From Oikopleura dioica (Eukaryota; Chordata; Appendicularia; Copelata; Oikopleuridae), in contig OU015569.1 of the NCBI GenBank assembly GCA_907165135.1, positions 10,912,501 to 10,976,500 of the forward strand: a stretch of DNA of 64,000 nucleotides, given 5' to 3'. Position numbers and translations under genes: made by a program. The notes under the pieces are model-generated. The model was not told the origin of the DNA. It made no database searches and saw only the letters and a program-made list of their open reading frames with translations. How positions within the stretch are numbered: the stretch's first letter is position 1; every line of letters starts with the position of its first letter. Positions 11,880 to 26,229 of the stretch are shown piece by piece.

Positions 11880-13173
11880 TTTTTTCCTCTGAGAATATAT
11901 TTTCCATTTTACTTTTCCATGATTTCGACTGACTTCGTATTTTAAAAAAGTGAAAAATCGACTCTTTTGTTTGGTCTCATTCTGGGATGGATTTCCCATC
12001 GTAGGTGGCACTTACTAAGTGCGCTTTTTTATTTGACCTTTGCGATAGAAAACTTCCTTCTGTGATTTTGCGCATTTTGAGAGATTTTCCCATTTCGCCG
12101 CGATCTTCTAGAACATCCCTTATTGACTGGGCAAAATTTTCACTTTTCAGTCACAAATCTAAAGAGCTCCAGCTAACACAAGGTCGGTAAGATGCGTTTT
12201 TCGCTCGTCAATGTCTATGTAGTCGATTTTAACGTAAAAAAGTGGAAGAGTGATGTCTTCATCGAGCATTTTAGCGTCATAGAGAACGATTTTTGATGTT
12301 AAAATCTATTTTTTATGAACAGAAATTTCGGATTACCATTTTCATTTCGTTTTTAATGGTATTGTTTTATACTCGAATATTAAATAAATAAGAAATCGAT
12401 AAAAATATTCTAATTGAAAAAATACTGGAGAAAACTGAAAAACATGGTTTTTGTTTTAGTTTGAAAGTTTGAACCGGTTAATATTCAGATAGGCTCAATA
12501 AAACGTCATATAATCTGAAATTAGTGAAACGATGGTTTATTTTCTGGCACATTCGATTCTCGAGAGATCGAGTGGGGTAAATCTGACTGTAAGAATCAGG
12601 CGAATTTTCGCGCTAAATGCGGCCGGCGCGAAATGCGCGTCCACTGAGATTCTAGAACAGGAATCCGCCCACGCAATATTTTCCCATTCGATAGCCCATC
12701 ACAGCACTAGAGCACATCGCCGCCCTCCCAATCCCTCAGACACTTTTTTCAATTCGCGAGATTTCAGAAAGAGAGAAAGTTAACGAAAAAGTTAGCATAG
12801 TAGCGACCTTCGATTTCTATCGTGTTTTCGTCGGATCGAACCATTTTTTCGCGTCGAGCGCAAACTGCCTCGCCGAACCGCCCACGCTCATTGGTCGAGC
12901 TCGGGTTTCTGTGCTGCCTCCCCGCTAATAACCAATTCAAACAGCGTATTCTTTCTATTTTCCTGGAGTAAAATTCTAGAGCTCGAATCGTGGAAATTCC
13001 TAAAATGGTTCGGGATGTCACTTTTTATTAATTTTTTTTTCTTCGGTCATTTTTACCCAAAAATTCTTGTCCAATAATTAATAAGAGACGGCGCCTCTTA
13101 GAGATTCCTCGAAAAAAAATCCTGTGCTATGAAAATTTCCAACCTTCAGAAAATTAAAAGGTGATTTTTATAG
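11880..13173. other. intergenic, 5' flank of ATP synthase beta
   Basis: About 1.3 kb, AT-rich at 12200-12500 and GC-richer at 12580-12960 near the highly expressed gene that follows. Short ORFs on both strands have no recognisable content. Likely promoter DNA, but no specific site can be supported. Confidence 0.4.
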
Positions 13174-14930
<1,757 letters not shown>

Positions 14931-15331
14931 GTCTGACCTACTGCGTTGTTAACACTTCAGTACCCTTTTAACAGACTGTTTGTTCAGACCCTCATTATTT
15001 ATTTGTAACCCCGCAACGTTCCCCATGTTTCTTTAGCTTACCTTTTCTAACTGTAAGCCAAATGTGACGACTCATAAAAAGTAATCCATCGGTCGAGTAA
15101 GAGCGAGATCACACACCTCTAGGATGATTTTTATTTATTAAATGTGCGGCAACGCGCTTAATGTGATTGTTGCCGCGCATCTGTGTTCCAAATTCGTTCA
15201 AAAAACGCTTTTCGGAAAGGGTTTTCTGACTTCATTACCAAAAATAAACGAAAAACCTTCATAAAAACCTTCAAATCAACGTCTCTTTCTTTGCAAGTTG
15301 CATTACCGAATTATGAATCAAGAATGAGCAA
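14931..15331. other. 3' flank of ATP synthase beta / upstream of TSEN2
   Basis: About 400 bp of non-coding sequence, including a short near-palindrome with GCGGCAACGCGC near 15145-15180. Probably 3' UTR and the promoter of the downstream gene cluster. Confidence 0.4.
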
Positions 15332-16073
15332 ATGAAGGGTGGAGGCATCCGGGTTGACGAAAGTGTTTATCTGAGTGTAAGGAACTGTGAAAAGCAAGTA
15401 GGGTCACTGTAGTCAATCATCGGTAACTTAAAATCTAGTGCGGGGTGCCAGATCTGCCAGAAAGGGTCACAGAGTTGCGCCGTGGACAAAATATATTTCG
15501 AAGGCACTGTTCTAGCAGAAAATCACTTCTACGAGCACTTTGGTCGCAAGGAAGACCTTGTTCTAACGCTTCATGCGATTGAAGTCCTTTACCTCACTCT
15601 TGTGAAAGATTGCCTCATCTTCTTTGATTCCAAACAGATATGCGTTCAAGCATATTTTGACCTTTTCTACAAGGAATTCGGCAATGAAGGATTGGAGCAT
15701 TTCTTGGTTTATTTTCATTTTATGCGGAGAGGATGGAACGTTACGATCGACAGGATCGGTTCAATTTCCAGATTCATTAGATAATTTCTTTTTTATTAAT
15801 CAACCGATTTCGAGTTCCTTCGGAGTAGACTTCCAACTCTATCCCGGAAGTCCAGAAAACTATCACTCCCTCTTTGGAGTTAAAATCTTCCGAGAGGGTG
15901 AAGACACTTGGCTGGACTTAATATCATCAGCTCGTGTCGCCGAATCCAACAAGAAAAATCTTATCTACGCAAAGGTTGAATATGACAAGCGACATGGGCA
16001 AATTTCATGTCTCAGCAAGTTGTTACAAAGTCTGGTTGTGAGAGAATGTGTTGTCGATCGTGTTCAGTTGTGA
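15332..16073 (+). CDS. TSEN2: tRNA-splicing endonuclease catalytic subunit TSEN2
   Basis: Catalytic subunit that cuts one end of tRNA introns. The C-terminal nuclease fold is clear: LTLHAIEVLYLTLVKDCLIF, FMRRGWNVT, then FGVDFQLYPGSPENYHSLFG with the catalytic Tyr and His, and RVAESNKKNLIYAKV with the catalytic Lys. Exon 2 (to 15744) joins exon 3 (15815-16073) in frame only through an intron 15745-15814 with GA-AG ends; GT-AG choices lose the conserved F-G-x-D. The first exon (15332-15376, MKGGGIRVDESVYLS) and its acceptor near 15460-15472 are uncertain. About 190 aa, far shorter than human TSEN2 (465), so the N-terminal region is reduced. First gene of a likely operon. Confidence 0.8.
15745..15814 (+). 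other. GA-AG intron of TSEN2
   Basis: 70-nt intron beginning GATCGACAGG and ending TTTCGAG. It is the only join found that keeps the frame and the conserved Gly-Trp...Phe-Gly-x-Asp stretch of the nuclease core. Confidence 0.55.
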
Positions 16074-16109
16074 TTAAATTTAGTTTAATCTGGAATTGAT
16101 GAGTGAGTT

Positions 16110-16115
16110 GTTTAG
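16110..16115 (+). promoter_or_regulatory. probable spliced-leader acceptor before OFD1
   Basis: GTTTAG lies one base before the OFD1 start codon and only about 40 nt after the TSEN2 stop. This spacing leaves no room for a normal promoter and is what trans-spliced operon genes show. Confidence 0.5.
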
Positions 16116-16116
16116 A

Positions 16117-18845
16117 ATGGACTACTCGTCGGATTCTTCCTATGGCGTTGACGACTTCAAAGACTACATTCACACTCTCATGTCGAGAAAAGGGACGAAC
16201 GGGAATCTCAGGTCGAATTTGCGATCTCAAATCCTCAAAACTGCTCGTAGCGATGGCTACGTCGGCGCCGATCCCATCCAGTCTGGCTTCACGGTCAACG
16301 AGCGTGTGGCCATAGCTCTCATCGCCCAATTCATGAGAAACAAGGGGATGAACACAGCAGCGTCGGTTTTCCTGCCCGCTTGTGGGGCGAAACGTGAACG
16401 GGACATCCTCTCGCCCGTCGATTTGTCAGAACTGTTGAATATGGAATCTAGCGACGAGTTTCTCATCGATCTCATTCGAGAAGCAAGAAAGGCCGAAGAG
16501 AGACCAGCAATGAAGTCGATCAGGACTCAAACTGATGGCACAACGGGACTGTCGATCGCAGATCGAATGGGGATGATCGACGAAGCTTTTTCGAAGCCCA
16601 GGAGCCCACAATTCGACAGCAACTACCTCGAAGAGATCAAGAGCGCAATACAGGAGCAAGTCGAAAGAGGATACAAAAAGCAGCACACGGACGAAATGGA
16701 CTATCACAGACAAATGATCCGGCAAGAAGAACGGCTAAAGTGCGAGCGAGAAATCGTCAGAATCAAAGATGAATGCGATCAGAAAATCTCACACATTAGA
16801 AAAGAAACATTCGAAAAAGAAAAACGTCTTGTATCGGATATCCACTCGCGTAACGACGAGCTGGAAAGAGCAGGCTACGCGCAACGACAGCAAATGCTCT
16901 CTGAACTTCAACGAATTCAGGAAAAAGATGCAGAACTCTCAAGACGCGAGCGTGCGAGTCTCCAAAAAGCAGCTGAGGTTGACGCGAAAGAAGACTCAAT
17001 CAAACAAATCATCAAAATCCAAGTTGACAGTATCATATCGCGATATGAAGCGGAAAATGCAGCTGAAAAAGAGAAAACAATATTGGCGAGAACGAAAGCC
17101 GAGGGAATCCTAAGACAAGTGACAGATCAACAGACCTCTCTCAACGAAGGTACTTTTTGAGGAAAAATATCTGACTTCATAATTGACAATTTGTGTTCAG
17201 ACAAGGACACAATTTCGCGCCTGCGAGGAGAGAATACAAAGCTTGTAGCAGAGCTAAGTGCTGAACGCGCAGCCCATTCAAGGTAAGAGCGAAGTTACTT
17301 TTCTTTTGTAAATCTTTATCGTCAGTGTCCAGCGAGAATCTGGAGAGCTACAAGCTGCTAGATCACAAATAAATGAAATGCAAGAAGAGCTTGCAAAATT
17401 GAGAGCACAGGAGATCAATAGTGGAACATATCAAGCCATGGGTTGATCAAAGTTATAATTGCGTCCCTATAGTCTCAAGCATTTTTCAATCCTGAAATAG
17501 CTCAGGCTCGGGAAGTACCGTCGCTAAGGCAAACTATTCACACTCTTTCGGCAAAATGCTTGGATCGAGAAAAGGAACTAGCGCGATTGAAGTTCCAATT
17601 GGAAACAATTCAATCAACTGGGGTTCTTCCATCAAGCTCGCTACACGATGTCGATAGATCAAAGAGTGATGGAAAAGACGACTCATTGATATCGAAAGCT
17701 CGTTCGCGCTGGGCTGATCTTGAAGGGACCAAGAACGAGGCTCCATCTATCGCTGCAGAACGCCCGAAAGCATATCCGTAAGAAATGAATTTTAGTAACA
17801 CCCGTTAACGTATTTCACAAGACAAAGTAACGTGCAGTTTGCTGCTGAGGTGATCTCTCCGCGGCCGCAGCATGCTCCCATGAGTTCCACCCCTCTGCCA
17901 TCTACTCAACTGCCACTTGATGATGAAATCATTGCGATCATTGCTGAAAATAAAGGCTCCATCGAGGAGGAGGCTCCAGAGCCCCTACAGACACCCCGTG
18001 ACGGTCATTCTACTTCAGAACTAGAAGAGAAAATACCATCTGCTTCGGTCTCCCAAGTTTCGCTCCGCAGCGGGTCAAAAAGCTTCAAACCCAGCCGTGC
18101 TTCCAGTCCCCGATCTTCGCCTATCTTTTACGATCGACCGGTGGAGGAACGAATGGAAGAGCTTAAACTCTCTGAGCTTGGGGAAAATGAGAATCAAGAG
18201 GAAGAAATCAATAACGAAGATGAAGACGATTACCTTGACGAAGGTAATCTTCAGAAACTAGAAAGAATCCACCGCTCAAATATTATTTTTAGTTGGCGAT
18301 TTCGAGGATGTCCCAGCGCTTACTTCTCCAAAGTCGAAGTCAGATACTCTTGATCGAATTTTATGCGAGAGTTCGGAGGGTTTCCAAACGCTGCAGCATG
18401 TGGAGGCCTCTCCTGTGACTGTCAGACAAATGACTCCAGTGGAAGAAAAAGAGAGCTATAGCCACAGCCAGAGTTCTCAAATAAAACTGAGCACCCAAGA
18501 TTACACATTCAGGCATAGGTTTGAGCAGTTATAGTTGAATAAAGATCCGACCAACTGAAATGATAGTTTTTTTTTTCTTGACCTTTGGAAAGATCCTCTC
18601 AATCTGGCGCCGATACAGATACAACTCTGTCCGAGATAATCGGCGAAATGAGCAACAAGTCTGTCTCCTTGACATCGGAATACGACTCGTCTGAGAACGA
18701 CACTGGAATTCGTAATTACGCCGCTGACGATCGATGGAAACAAGACGAAGACAATCCTCACCCAACTGCCGGCGGAGAAGCTACTCCAACGCCACGGGAA
18801 AGTCAAAACGACTTTTTCGCCGATAACGCCGACGACAGTTGGTGA
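16117..18845 (+). CDS. OFD1: OFD1-like centriole/basal-body protein
   Basis: OFD1 caps the distal centriole and is required for cilia. Seven exons (16117-17149, 17201-17282, 17326-17441, 17480-17777, 17822-18243, 18293-18518, 18593-18845) join to 809 aa. The N-terminus has the OFD1 layout: a helical DYIHTLMSRKG block, then a LisH-type segment (ALIAQFMRNKGMNTAASVFL) followed by a DLSELLNM-like motif. Residues about 190-360 form a long charged coiled coil, with further coils to about 560, then a Ser/acidic tail ending DDSW. The start at 16117 follows an acceptor directly. Human OFD1 is about 1,010 aa. Second gene of the likely operon. Confidence 0.8.
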
Positions 18846-18998
18846 AAAATTTCGAGCCCGCGTTTCATCAATTTGATTTCTTTTGTATTCTTCTCTTCAT
18901 TCCGTCTATTTTTACTTGAGTTTTTACTTATTGCCAGTTTTTTAGATAAAAGATTTCTTATTTTCTTATCCAAATTTTAACTTATAATTTTCAGAAAA

Positions 18999-21035
18999 AT
19001 GCCGCCGTTGGAGAAAGATAATGTACAGAAAACGCTTACAGTTCCGGAGATGATGGCGTTGACCACAGCCGAAATCGTAAAAGTAAGTGATAAAGACATT
19101 GAAACTGGTTTTAATTAGCCATTTAGGAACTGATATCAGCTCATAAGCAGCGAAAAGATGTCAACCTCAACAAGCTCAAGACTAAAATCGCTGCTCGATA
19201 CAAGCTTAAGTCCCAACCGCGTCTGGTAGACATCATTGCTGCCGTTCCAGACGAGTACCGCTCTGTTCTTGTGCCAAAGCTCAAAGCGAAACCAGTACGT
19301 ACCGCGTCGGGCATAGCCGTTGTCGCTGTCATGTGCAAGCCTCATCGCTGTCCGCATATCAACATGACTGGCAATATTTGCGTGTACTGTCCTGGCGGTC
19401 CAGATTCTGATTTCGAGTACTCGACGCAGTCCTACACTGGCTACGAGCCCACGTCCATGCGTGCTATTCGCGCGAGATACGATCCGTTCCTCCAGACAAG
19501 ACATCGGGTAGAGCAGCTCAAGTCTATTGGACACTCAACAGACAAAGTAGAATTCATCGTCATGGGCGGAACATTTATGGCTCTCCCAGCAGAATACAGG
19601 GTCGGGTACTTTAGAAGATAGCTCTTCGAAACTAAGGAGTCGAGTTCTGTAACCCTTGATAAAGAGACTTTTTCATCCGAAATTTGCACGATGCTCTTAG
19701 CGGCCATAGAAGTCACAGTGTAGATGAAGCTGTTAGATACTCAGAACGGAGTCGTAGTAAATGCGTTGGAATCACCATTGAAACTCGCCCTGATTATTGC
19801 CTCAAAAAACACTTGAGTGATATGTTGAGTTATGGATGTACGCGGTTAGAAATCGGGGTACAGGTACATTATAAAAATCTCTCTATTTTCGTTCTCTTAC
19901 CGTATGTTTAGTCTGTATATGAAGATGTAGCGCGAGATACAAACAGAGGACATACAGTAAGAGCTGTTTCAGAAAGTTTTCATATGAGGTAAGACAATTA
20001 GGAAGATTGTATTTTCAGTTTTCACATGCATTTAGTAAAGATGCAGGGTTTAAAATCGTTGCCCACATGATGCCCGACTTGCCAAACGTCGATCTGGAAA
20101 GAGATCTAGAGCAGTTTGTCGAGTTCTTTGAGAATCCTGCTTTTCGGCCTGATGGTTTGAAGATTTACCCCACACTGGTGATCCGGGGCACTGGCTTGTA
20201 CGAATTGTGGAGGACTGAAAGATACAAATCATATCCTCCTTCAGGTAGAGAAAAGCCTTTTCTTTACTCGTGTTTCATCGACAATACTCAGTGCTGATTG
20301 ATCTTGTGGCGAGAATACTGGCACTGGTCCCTCCCTGGACGCGGGTCTACAGAGTTCAGCGAGATATTCCGATGCCGCTGGTCACTTCCGGCGTTGAACA
20401 CGGAAATTTGAGAGAGCTCGCCTTGGCACGAATGAAAGAACTTGGAACGAGCTGCAGAGATGTCAGGTAATAACTATGATTTGAATTTGATTCGTAAATT
20501 TACGTTGAAGAACGCGAGAAATTGGAATCCAAGAAGTGCACAACAAAAACATCAAGCCAAATAATATTGAGTTAATTCGACGTGATTATGTTGCGAATGG
20601 TGGTTGGGAGACCTTTCTGGAATATGGCGACCCAGAACAAGATATTCTTATTGGTCTACTTCGGCTCCGCAAGTGTTCTCCTCAGAGGTAAATTCAAGGC
20701 TAGAATTGAGAAGATACATCTTTTCTAGCTTCCGGAAAGAGCTCAAAACAGAAACTTCAATCGTCAGGGAACTGCATGTTTATGGATCCGCAGTGCCCGT
20801 TGGTGGACGCCATCCGCAAAAATTCCAACATCACGTAAGAAGAACAATAATTTGAGTATAGTTTGATGAATTCTAGGGTTTTGGAATGTTGCTTATGGAG
20901 GAAGCAGAACGCATCGCTCGCGAAGAGCATGGTAGCGCGAAACTAGCAGTTATCAGTGGAGTTGGAACTAGAAACTATTATAGAAAGCTGGGCTATGAAT
21001 TGGACGGTCCTTATATGAGTAAAAGTCTGCTTTGA
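18999..21035 (+). CDS. ELP3: Elongator complex catalytic subunit ELP3 (radical SAM / GNAT)
   Basis: ELP3 makes the cm5U wobble modification of tRNAs in the Elongator complex. Exons: 18999-19082, 19127-19599 (or 19605), 19665-19863, 19912-19988, 20036-20244, 20292-20466, 20511-20687, 20729-20834, 20877-21035; about 552 aa, as in other animals. The radical SAM cluster is [19 protein letters not shown], followed by [34 protein letters not shown] and [15 protein letters not shown]. The C-terminal acetyltransferase half has [11 protein letters not shown] and [14 protein letters not shown], ending near [15 protein letters not shown]. An acceptor (TTTTCAG) sits 4 nt before the ATG. Confidence 0.96.
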
Positions 21036-21113
21036 TGAACAAAAAAGTGTGATTTTGAAAATGAAAAAGGTGTTTATTTTCATCGCTTTTTCTGTTCAGA
21101 GTTACTTTTGAAA

Positions 21114-22222
21114 ATGTCGTTGAAAGGTCCGGGAATGAAGACGGTCAAATTCGACATTGATGACTTGTCCAACAAGGCGACCAAAAAACATATCCAGCGG
21201 ATCAACATAGCCTTCCTAACTTCTGATACGTTGTCAGAAGAAGCTCTGAAGGTACTTGTTCGTGATGCCGCATTATGAAACATTACTGATGCGAAAACAT
21301 TTGCTTCACCTATTCTTGTAGAAATGCAATACCTTCTCGCTTCAAAGGATGCTCAGAAGCCATCTCTCGGTGGGCGAAAATCACTACACGAAATGGGTTC
21401 CAGACGATAACGAACCCTACATGCAGATTTCGAAAGTAATCAACAGCTGTAATAATCTAATTGCTGACGGTAAAGCTGAGAAGCATTAACTTTCTTTCAT
21501 TAACTTTCTGTAGCTGGTTTGAGAATCGAAAAACTGAGACGAGAGACGGATGGAAGTTACTTCTACTGTATGTACTCGCAGACTACTGACTCGTTTCCTA
21601 ACGGAAAGAAGGATAGCTACTCGTATGACGACGATGACACTGAGGAATTCGCCGCTTACTTCAGAGGTATAGACCAAAAAAACTTAGGAAAAAGGTTTGA
21701 AAATGTTTTCAGGCGTTATCTTGGTTTTCATGATTGAGCACAATGGTCGACTAACTGAAGTGGAATTCGGCAAATTGCACAGGGTCCTGGAAGAGACTGG
21801 AAACAAGAAAGGAGGAAGCAAGATCATCAATCTACTGAGTAAATCCACTTGTAAAAAATCTTTCTTAATTTTAATCTCTTTAGATGACAAGTTCATTGAG
21901 AAAATAGTCGAGCACAACAAGGCGTACTTCGTCCTGAAGCCGCGAATGCAAATCGAGCTCTCCGACTCGATTCGCGATGTGCTCAAGAAAAACAAGCTGG
22001 CAAGTGCACTTTGGCCTATTAGTTTCTGTTTTTATTTGAACGGTTCAGAAACCAGAGTGCTTTCGATGCTCCGAACTGGTGCTCCGCTGCCGACACTGCC
22101 CAAGCTGCAATGCTCGCTTCCACCGATACTGCGTCGAGAAAAACTGCGCCAATCCAAGATGTGGAAAGCCCTTTCCCGAAGAAATCAATGTTAACAGTAG
22201 ACTACTATCATTCTACTGTTAA
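21114..22222 (+). CDS. NSMCE1: NSMCE1, SMC5/6 complex RING-like E3 subunit
   Basis: NSE1 is the RING-bearing subunit of the SMC5/6 genome-maintenance complex. Exons 21114-21251, 21322-21469, 21514-21666, 21713-21838, 21884-21999 and 22049-22222 give 284 aa. Winged-helix regions fill the first two thirds (e.g. FIEKIVEHNKAYFVLKPRM). The last exon is a variant RING: CFRCSELVLRCRHCPSCNAR, then FHRYCVEKNCANPRCGKPF, with the C4HC3 spacing of NSE1. The last intron (22000-22048) starts GCAAGT, a GC-AG intron. It starts about 80 nt after the ELP3 stop, with an upstream TTCAG acceptor at about 21100, fitting the last position of an operon. Confidence 0.92.
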
Positions 22223-25070
22223 CATTCCTCAAGAAAAGTTCATTTGTAGGCCTCAGTGAGCGTAAAAACAACTCTCGTTTGTAAATCCGATTTTCGAATA
22301 ATTATTGAAAAAACTTATCCCGTACCCATCTACTGACGGCTTGAAATGCAGTTACTGCCACATACGGAAAATGCACACCTATCACCTTCAAAATAAGTTG
22401 AAATATATAAATATATTAAAACTGGAATGATGACTTGATTTTTAGTGGATTTCTATCGAATTTCACCAAAAGCCGTCCATTTTATTTGCAGGCTTTATTA
22501 TCGGTTAACAGAAGCTTCCCTACAGTGAACTTTGTTGTCTATGTTGAAAGATCATGGATATCCTGGATAACGTTAAAATTGGTTATCAGCAGTAACTTAT
22601 GTCTAAAGGATTGAGTTTGAAAAAGTGACACTGATTCGACAGGGATGTCAATAAGAATACTGTTTCTTGCGTTTGATGAAAAAGAAATTCCATCTGTTCT
22701 CTTCCTAATTGTTTAACGCAGCCTTTATTCCGCGTGTGCGACGATGTGGAAGACATCAGAAGGCATTATTAAAACACGAACTCGTGTGTCTGCCTGGCTA
22801 TCTGAAAGATGCATTCGTCGCGAAATTGAATACAACAAATATCAGTCGGCCTCTAGTTGACAGGAACGCCCATAACAATCAACTCTGGGTCAGCGACGAT
22901 GATATCGCTCAAGATGGCCAATTTCATTTTCCGCAGAAGGGGATCGTGTAGTTGTTGTTTATTGTGATTGATTGCGAGCGGATTCAATTACTGGAATGAT
23001 CAGAGGTGGTTCAATTAATTAAGCTCCGCCGCTGATGGCAGATGAGTGAAGCGGCGCGGGGTGACGAGTGTGAGCGCGCTCAAAAGCCACACTGCCACCA
23101 CCGGCCGCAGAAATGCAATCGACGACCACAACACACAATCAAAATCAGAGACGACGAGGAGACAAGAAGAGATATCAATAGGAAACATCCAGAAGCAAGT
23201 ATCAAAGAAGGAAGATGAGATGGGAGCGCCCAAGCGAGAACTCATAGCTGGGCTCGCCGACTAACGCCCGCTGAAAATAAGTTTTGCTCTTTCTTGTTTG
23301 CATAACTGGCAGGAGTGCTGTGGGTTCATCTCCGTGATTAATTTCCATTGCCGATTGAATTTTCTCGAGTTAATCTCGATCCACATGCTTCGAGTGAGAG
23401 AGAAACTGTAAAGCATTGTTAACAGGCGAAGAGAAAGTAATGTGCGTTAACAAAGCGCGAATGGCGATTTATTCGGATCACATGTTCCCAAGAGTTTTCG
23501 TATTATTGTCAGATGGGACTAAAACTCCGAATAGACGATACTTGCTTAATAAATATGTCGATTTTTTATTGCTTCTCAGATTAGTAACCAAGAACGCAAA
23601 CGCTCGAGAAAAGTCAAAAGAGGGTTTAGCGCGAAAATGAAACAGCTATCCGAGAAAGAAACGGGCTCTTCTTTCTTCAAAGCAGTTTAAAAGGGGATAA
23701 GACTTGTTTCAAGAGGAAAAGCTAGTTCTGAGCGAAACGAACGTCCCTTATTAAAATATAAACGCTGACAAGTAGTTTACTTGCGCGCTGAGTTGATGTC
23801 CAGCAATTCTAAATAGCTCCACATAAGCACTGATGGGTGGAGTTTAGTTGGCGAGCCCAGTTGTTAGTATTCAGAGGTACAAACCAGGCTCCTTTTGAAA
23901 ATGGAGCTGCTACTTATTAACCATTTCCCGGAGTGCTCTTATTTCGGTTTCTTAGATGAATATGCAAACACCAAAGTGGAAATAGAGAACGACTACCAGC
24001 CGATTTGCCTCGATGAACACCTGATCCATGAAAACAGAAGATACTCCAAAGGGCCGAGTTAGTCGAGTTAGTTCTTCTCAAGGTTCACCAGCAACACAAT
24101 TCTCGTTGAATAATTGATGTTTAATCCTTCAACAATTTATTAAATAAGAATTATTGAAAGCTAAGTGCCCCTGCTCGTCATATTCGAATATCCAACATCT
24201 TTTGAATCTTTTAGCGACTTTTTGAATATTTTGAGCAGTTTTCCTTCGCCCTCCCGGACAAAACTGACAGCGCCCCTTGACACGTCGGGATCCAGTTCTC
24301 GTGCCCAAAGCGTGTCCAATCTTGCCCGAATGCTCGAGGGCAGATACTTCCACAACTTTTTACGAGATAATTGACTTGAATTTTTCACTTGAAGAAAGAG
24401 AGATACGGAAAAGAACACTTCCCGAGAGATAGAGCGAGAACACTCTTACATGGCCCAAACGTTTGTCACTTTGGAAATCCCAGAAGAAAGCGAAACCACT
24501 TCTTGCTTTTGTAACGGCTTTATAAGTTGACTTGAATTAGTAAAAGTAGCTCTGGGCAGTGAGCGTCCTTGATCCCTCTCATGAATTATTCCGAGCGCTT
24601 CATTTGAAAGTCTTGAAGGAATCTTGAAGAATTAAGTCTTTAGAAATATTTCCAGTGAATGTCCAGTCATGTTTATTTTTTTCTCACGTGGGGGATTTAA
24701 AGGGCGGCTGGAAGATTCTTCAAGCTGCTTGATAATAGAACTGAATCTTGTGCATTTTCTGCATTGCTTAAAAATGAAGTGCGTCTTCGCCAGAATTGGA
24801 AAATTAAAGCCCGTAAACTGCTGCAAGTCGCAGCGAACCAACTCGTCTAACTCGAACAAAGTTGGCCTTACTTCTTCCATACTGACAGGGGTGCTACATA
24901 ATCTGACACTTCCTTCTAATTAATTCACAATCGGCGACTTATGATCAACCTATCCAGCATATATAAATTGCTAACTACGTCCAAATATTATCAGAATAAA
25001 TAAGTCAGCGCTTTCTCGCGGTTTGTTGCAACTGGCGGCAAACTAGAATCAAAGATTCAGTAGATTCAGT
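22223..25070. other. gene-poor stretch
   Basis: About 2.8 kb with no gene I recognise. It holds a GC-rich patch at 23030-23110 and short ORFs on both strands. One 53-codon ORF (23901-24062, MELLLINHFPECSYFGFLDE...) reads like protein but has no family match. Minus-strand frames at 24130-24880 include a CxxC-like stretch (GRCQFCPGGRRK) that could be a transposase relic; this is weak. Confidence 0.35.
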
Positions 25071-25100
25071 TCAGTAAAGATTCAATCAACAAAACAAAGT

Positions 25101-25428
25101 CAGTTGCACCCCGGCGCTCCGATAGTAATTGGCTCTATCAGTTGCATCGCAGCTCTTCCTCTCGGCCTTTTCTGGCACATTCGCCAAGCGCTGCCCAGCA
25201 AAGATGATTCTGAGAAAACTCAGGTACAACTACTTGTGACTTTAATTATCGACCTGAAATAACATCAGTTGGTGGGAGACATTATCAACGCGTTTAGGAA
25301 CCACACGAAGTTGACTGGAGGACCCGGGCGTCGTATATTCTTGTGCTCAGGAAAGGCTATTCTGCTCGAGCAAAAATACGTTCGGGAGGAAGATTCGCCA
25401 GCCTTAGTGAAAGTTGCGAGATGGTAGC
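25101..25428 (+). CDS. possible small membrane-protein gene (3' two exons)
   Basis: Two frames join through a GT-AG intron (about 25222-25269): a hydrophobic stretch IVIGSISCIAALPLGLFWHI, then LVGDIINAFRNHTK and a basic or acidic tail ending VKVARW before a stop. The frame is open to a stop at 25044 with no ATG, so a 5' exon would be needed. I do not recognise the family. It may be a small single-TM protein or chance reading. Confidence 0.3.
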
Positions 25429-25429
25429 G

Positions 25430-26229
25430 CTCGTTGCTGTCTTCACCATAACCATGGCAAGAAAACTACTCAAGAAATAACCTCTTCCATACTGTCTTTT
25501 CCCTTCTGCTGCAAATAAATTTTTATGATTATGAGAAATTTTCGCTGTTTTGAAATTAGAAAAATAGAATGATAAAATTTTTATAAAAAGAAGCAGGAAA
25601 GAACATGTAAATGAGGTGTTTCAAGCAGATGCTCCGAATGTTAGTGTACGATGATTTTGTTTTTATTATTTCCAAATTGACTGAGAGACGGTTTTTCCAA
25701 CGCAAGAGTTTTGATCTTGAAAAAAATCTTTTCCCAAAATTATTTCTTTATTGAGTATTGTCATTTTCTTATAAAAAATTACAACATGGGGTCTTTTTTC
25801 AGCTCCGCGCTCGTCCGCTGATGGCGCGTGTGGATAAGCCGACATCACGACGCGGAAGCTTAAACCGAAGGTCCGATGTTCGAATCCTGAGAATCGCTTG
25901 GCGAAGATAAGCTCTCGTCCTGGGAAGCGATCAAGAGTCTTGAAAGAAAATCGACTTTGAGAAGAAGTGCAATCTAAGAAAAAAGAACACAAGAACACCA
26001 ACAACTTTTTTTACACCGCCGCTGTGCTCGGTAACCTGTATAGTAAATCTGAGTCAGGTTTTTAAAACGGATTTTCCAGCCCAGGGAGCTAAACATCAAA
26101 GAAAATAAATTTTTGTGATGCTCTTTATTGTAGCCGTAGTTTTAAAAAAATATTGAAATAAAAGTTCGTAGTGTTTATTTACTGTTTTGAACTGAAGATT
26201 GCACATTTGAAAAACGAGGAAGGCGGTTT
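25430..26229. other. intergenic, no recognised content
   Basis: About 0.8 kb of mostly AT-rich sequence downstream of the minus-strand RING gene. Short ORFs have no recognisable domain. Confidence 0.35.

Noticed and set aside
24130-24880. piggyBac-like transposase remnant on the minus strand
   Set aside because: Only a loose Cys pattern (CQFCPGG) and short frames; no DDE residues can be placed.
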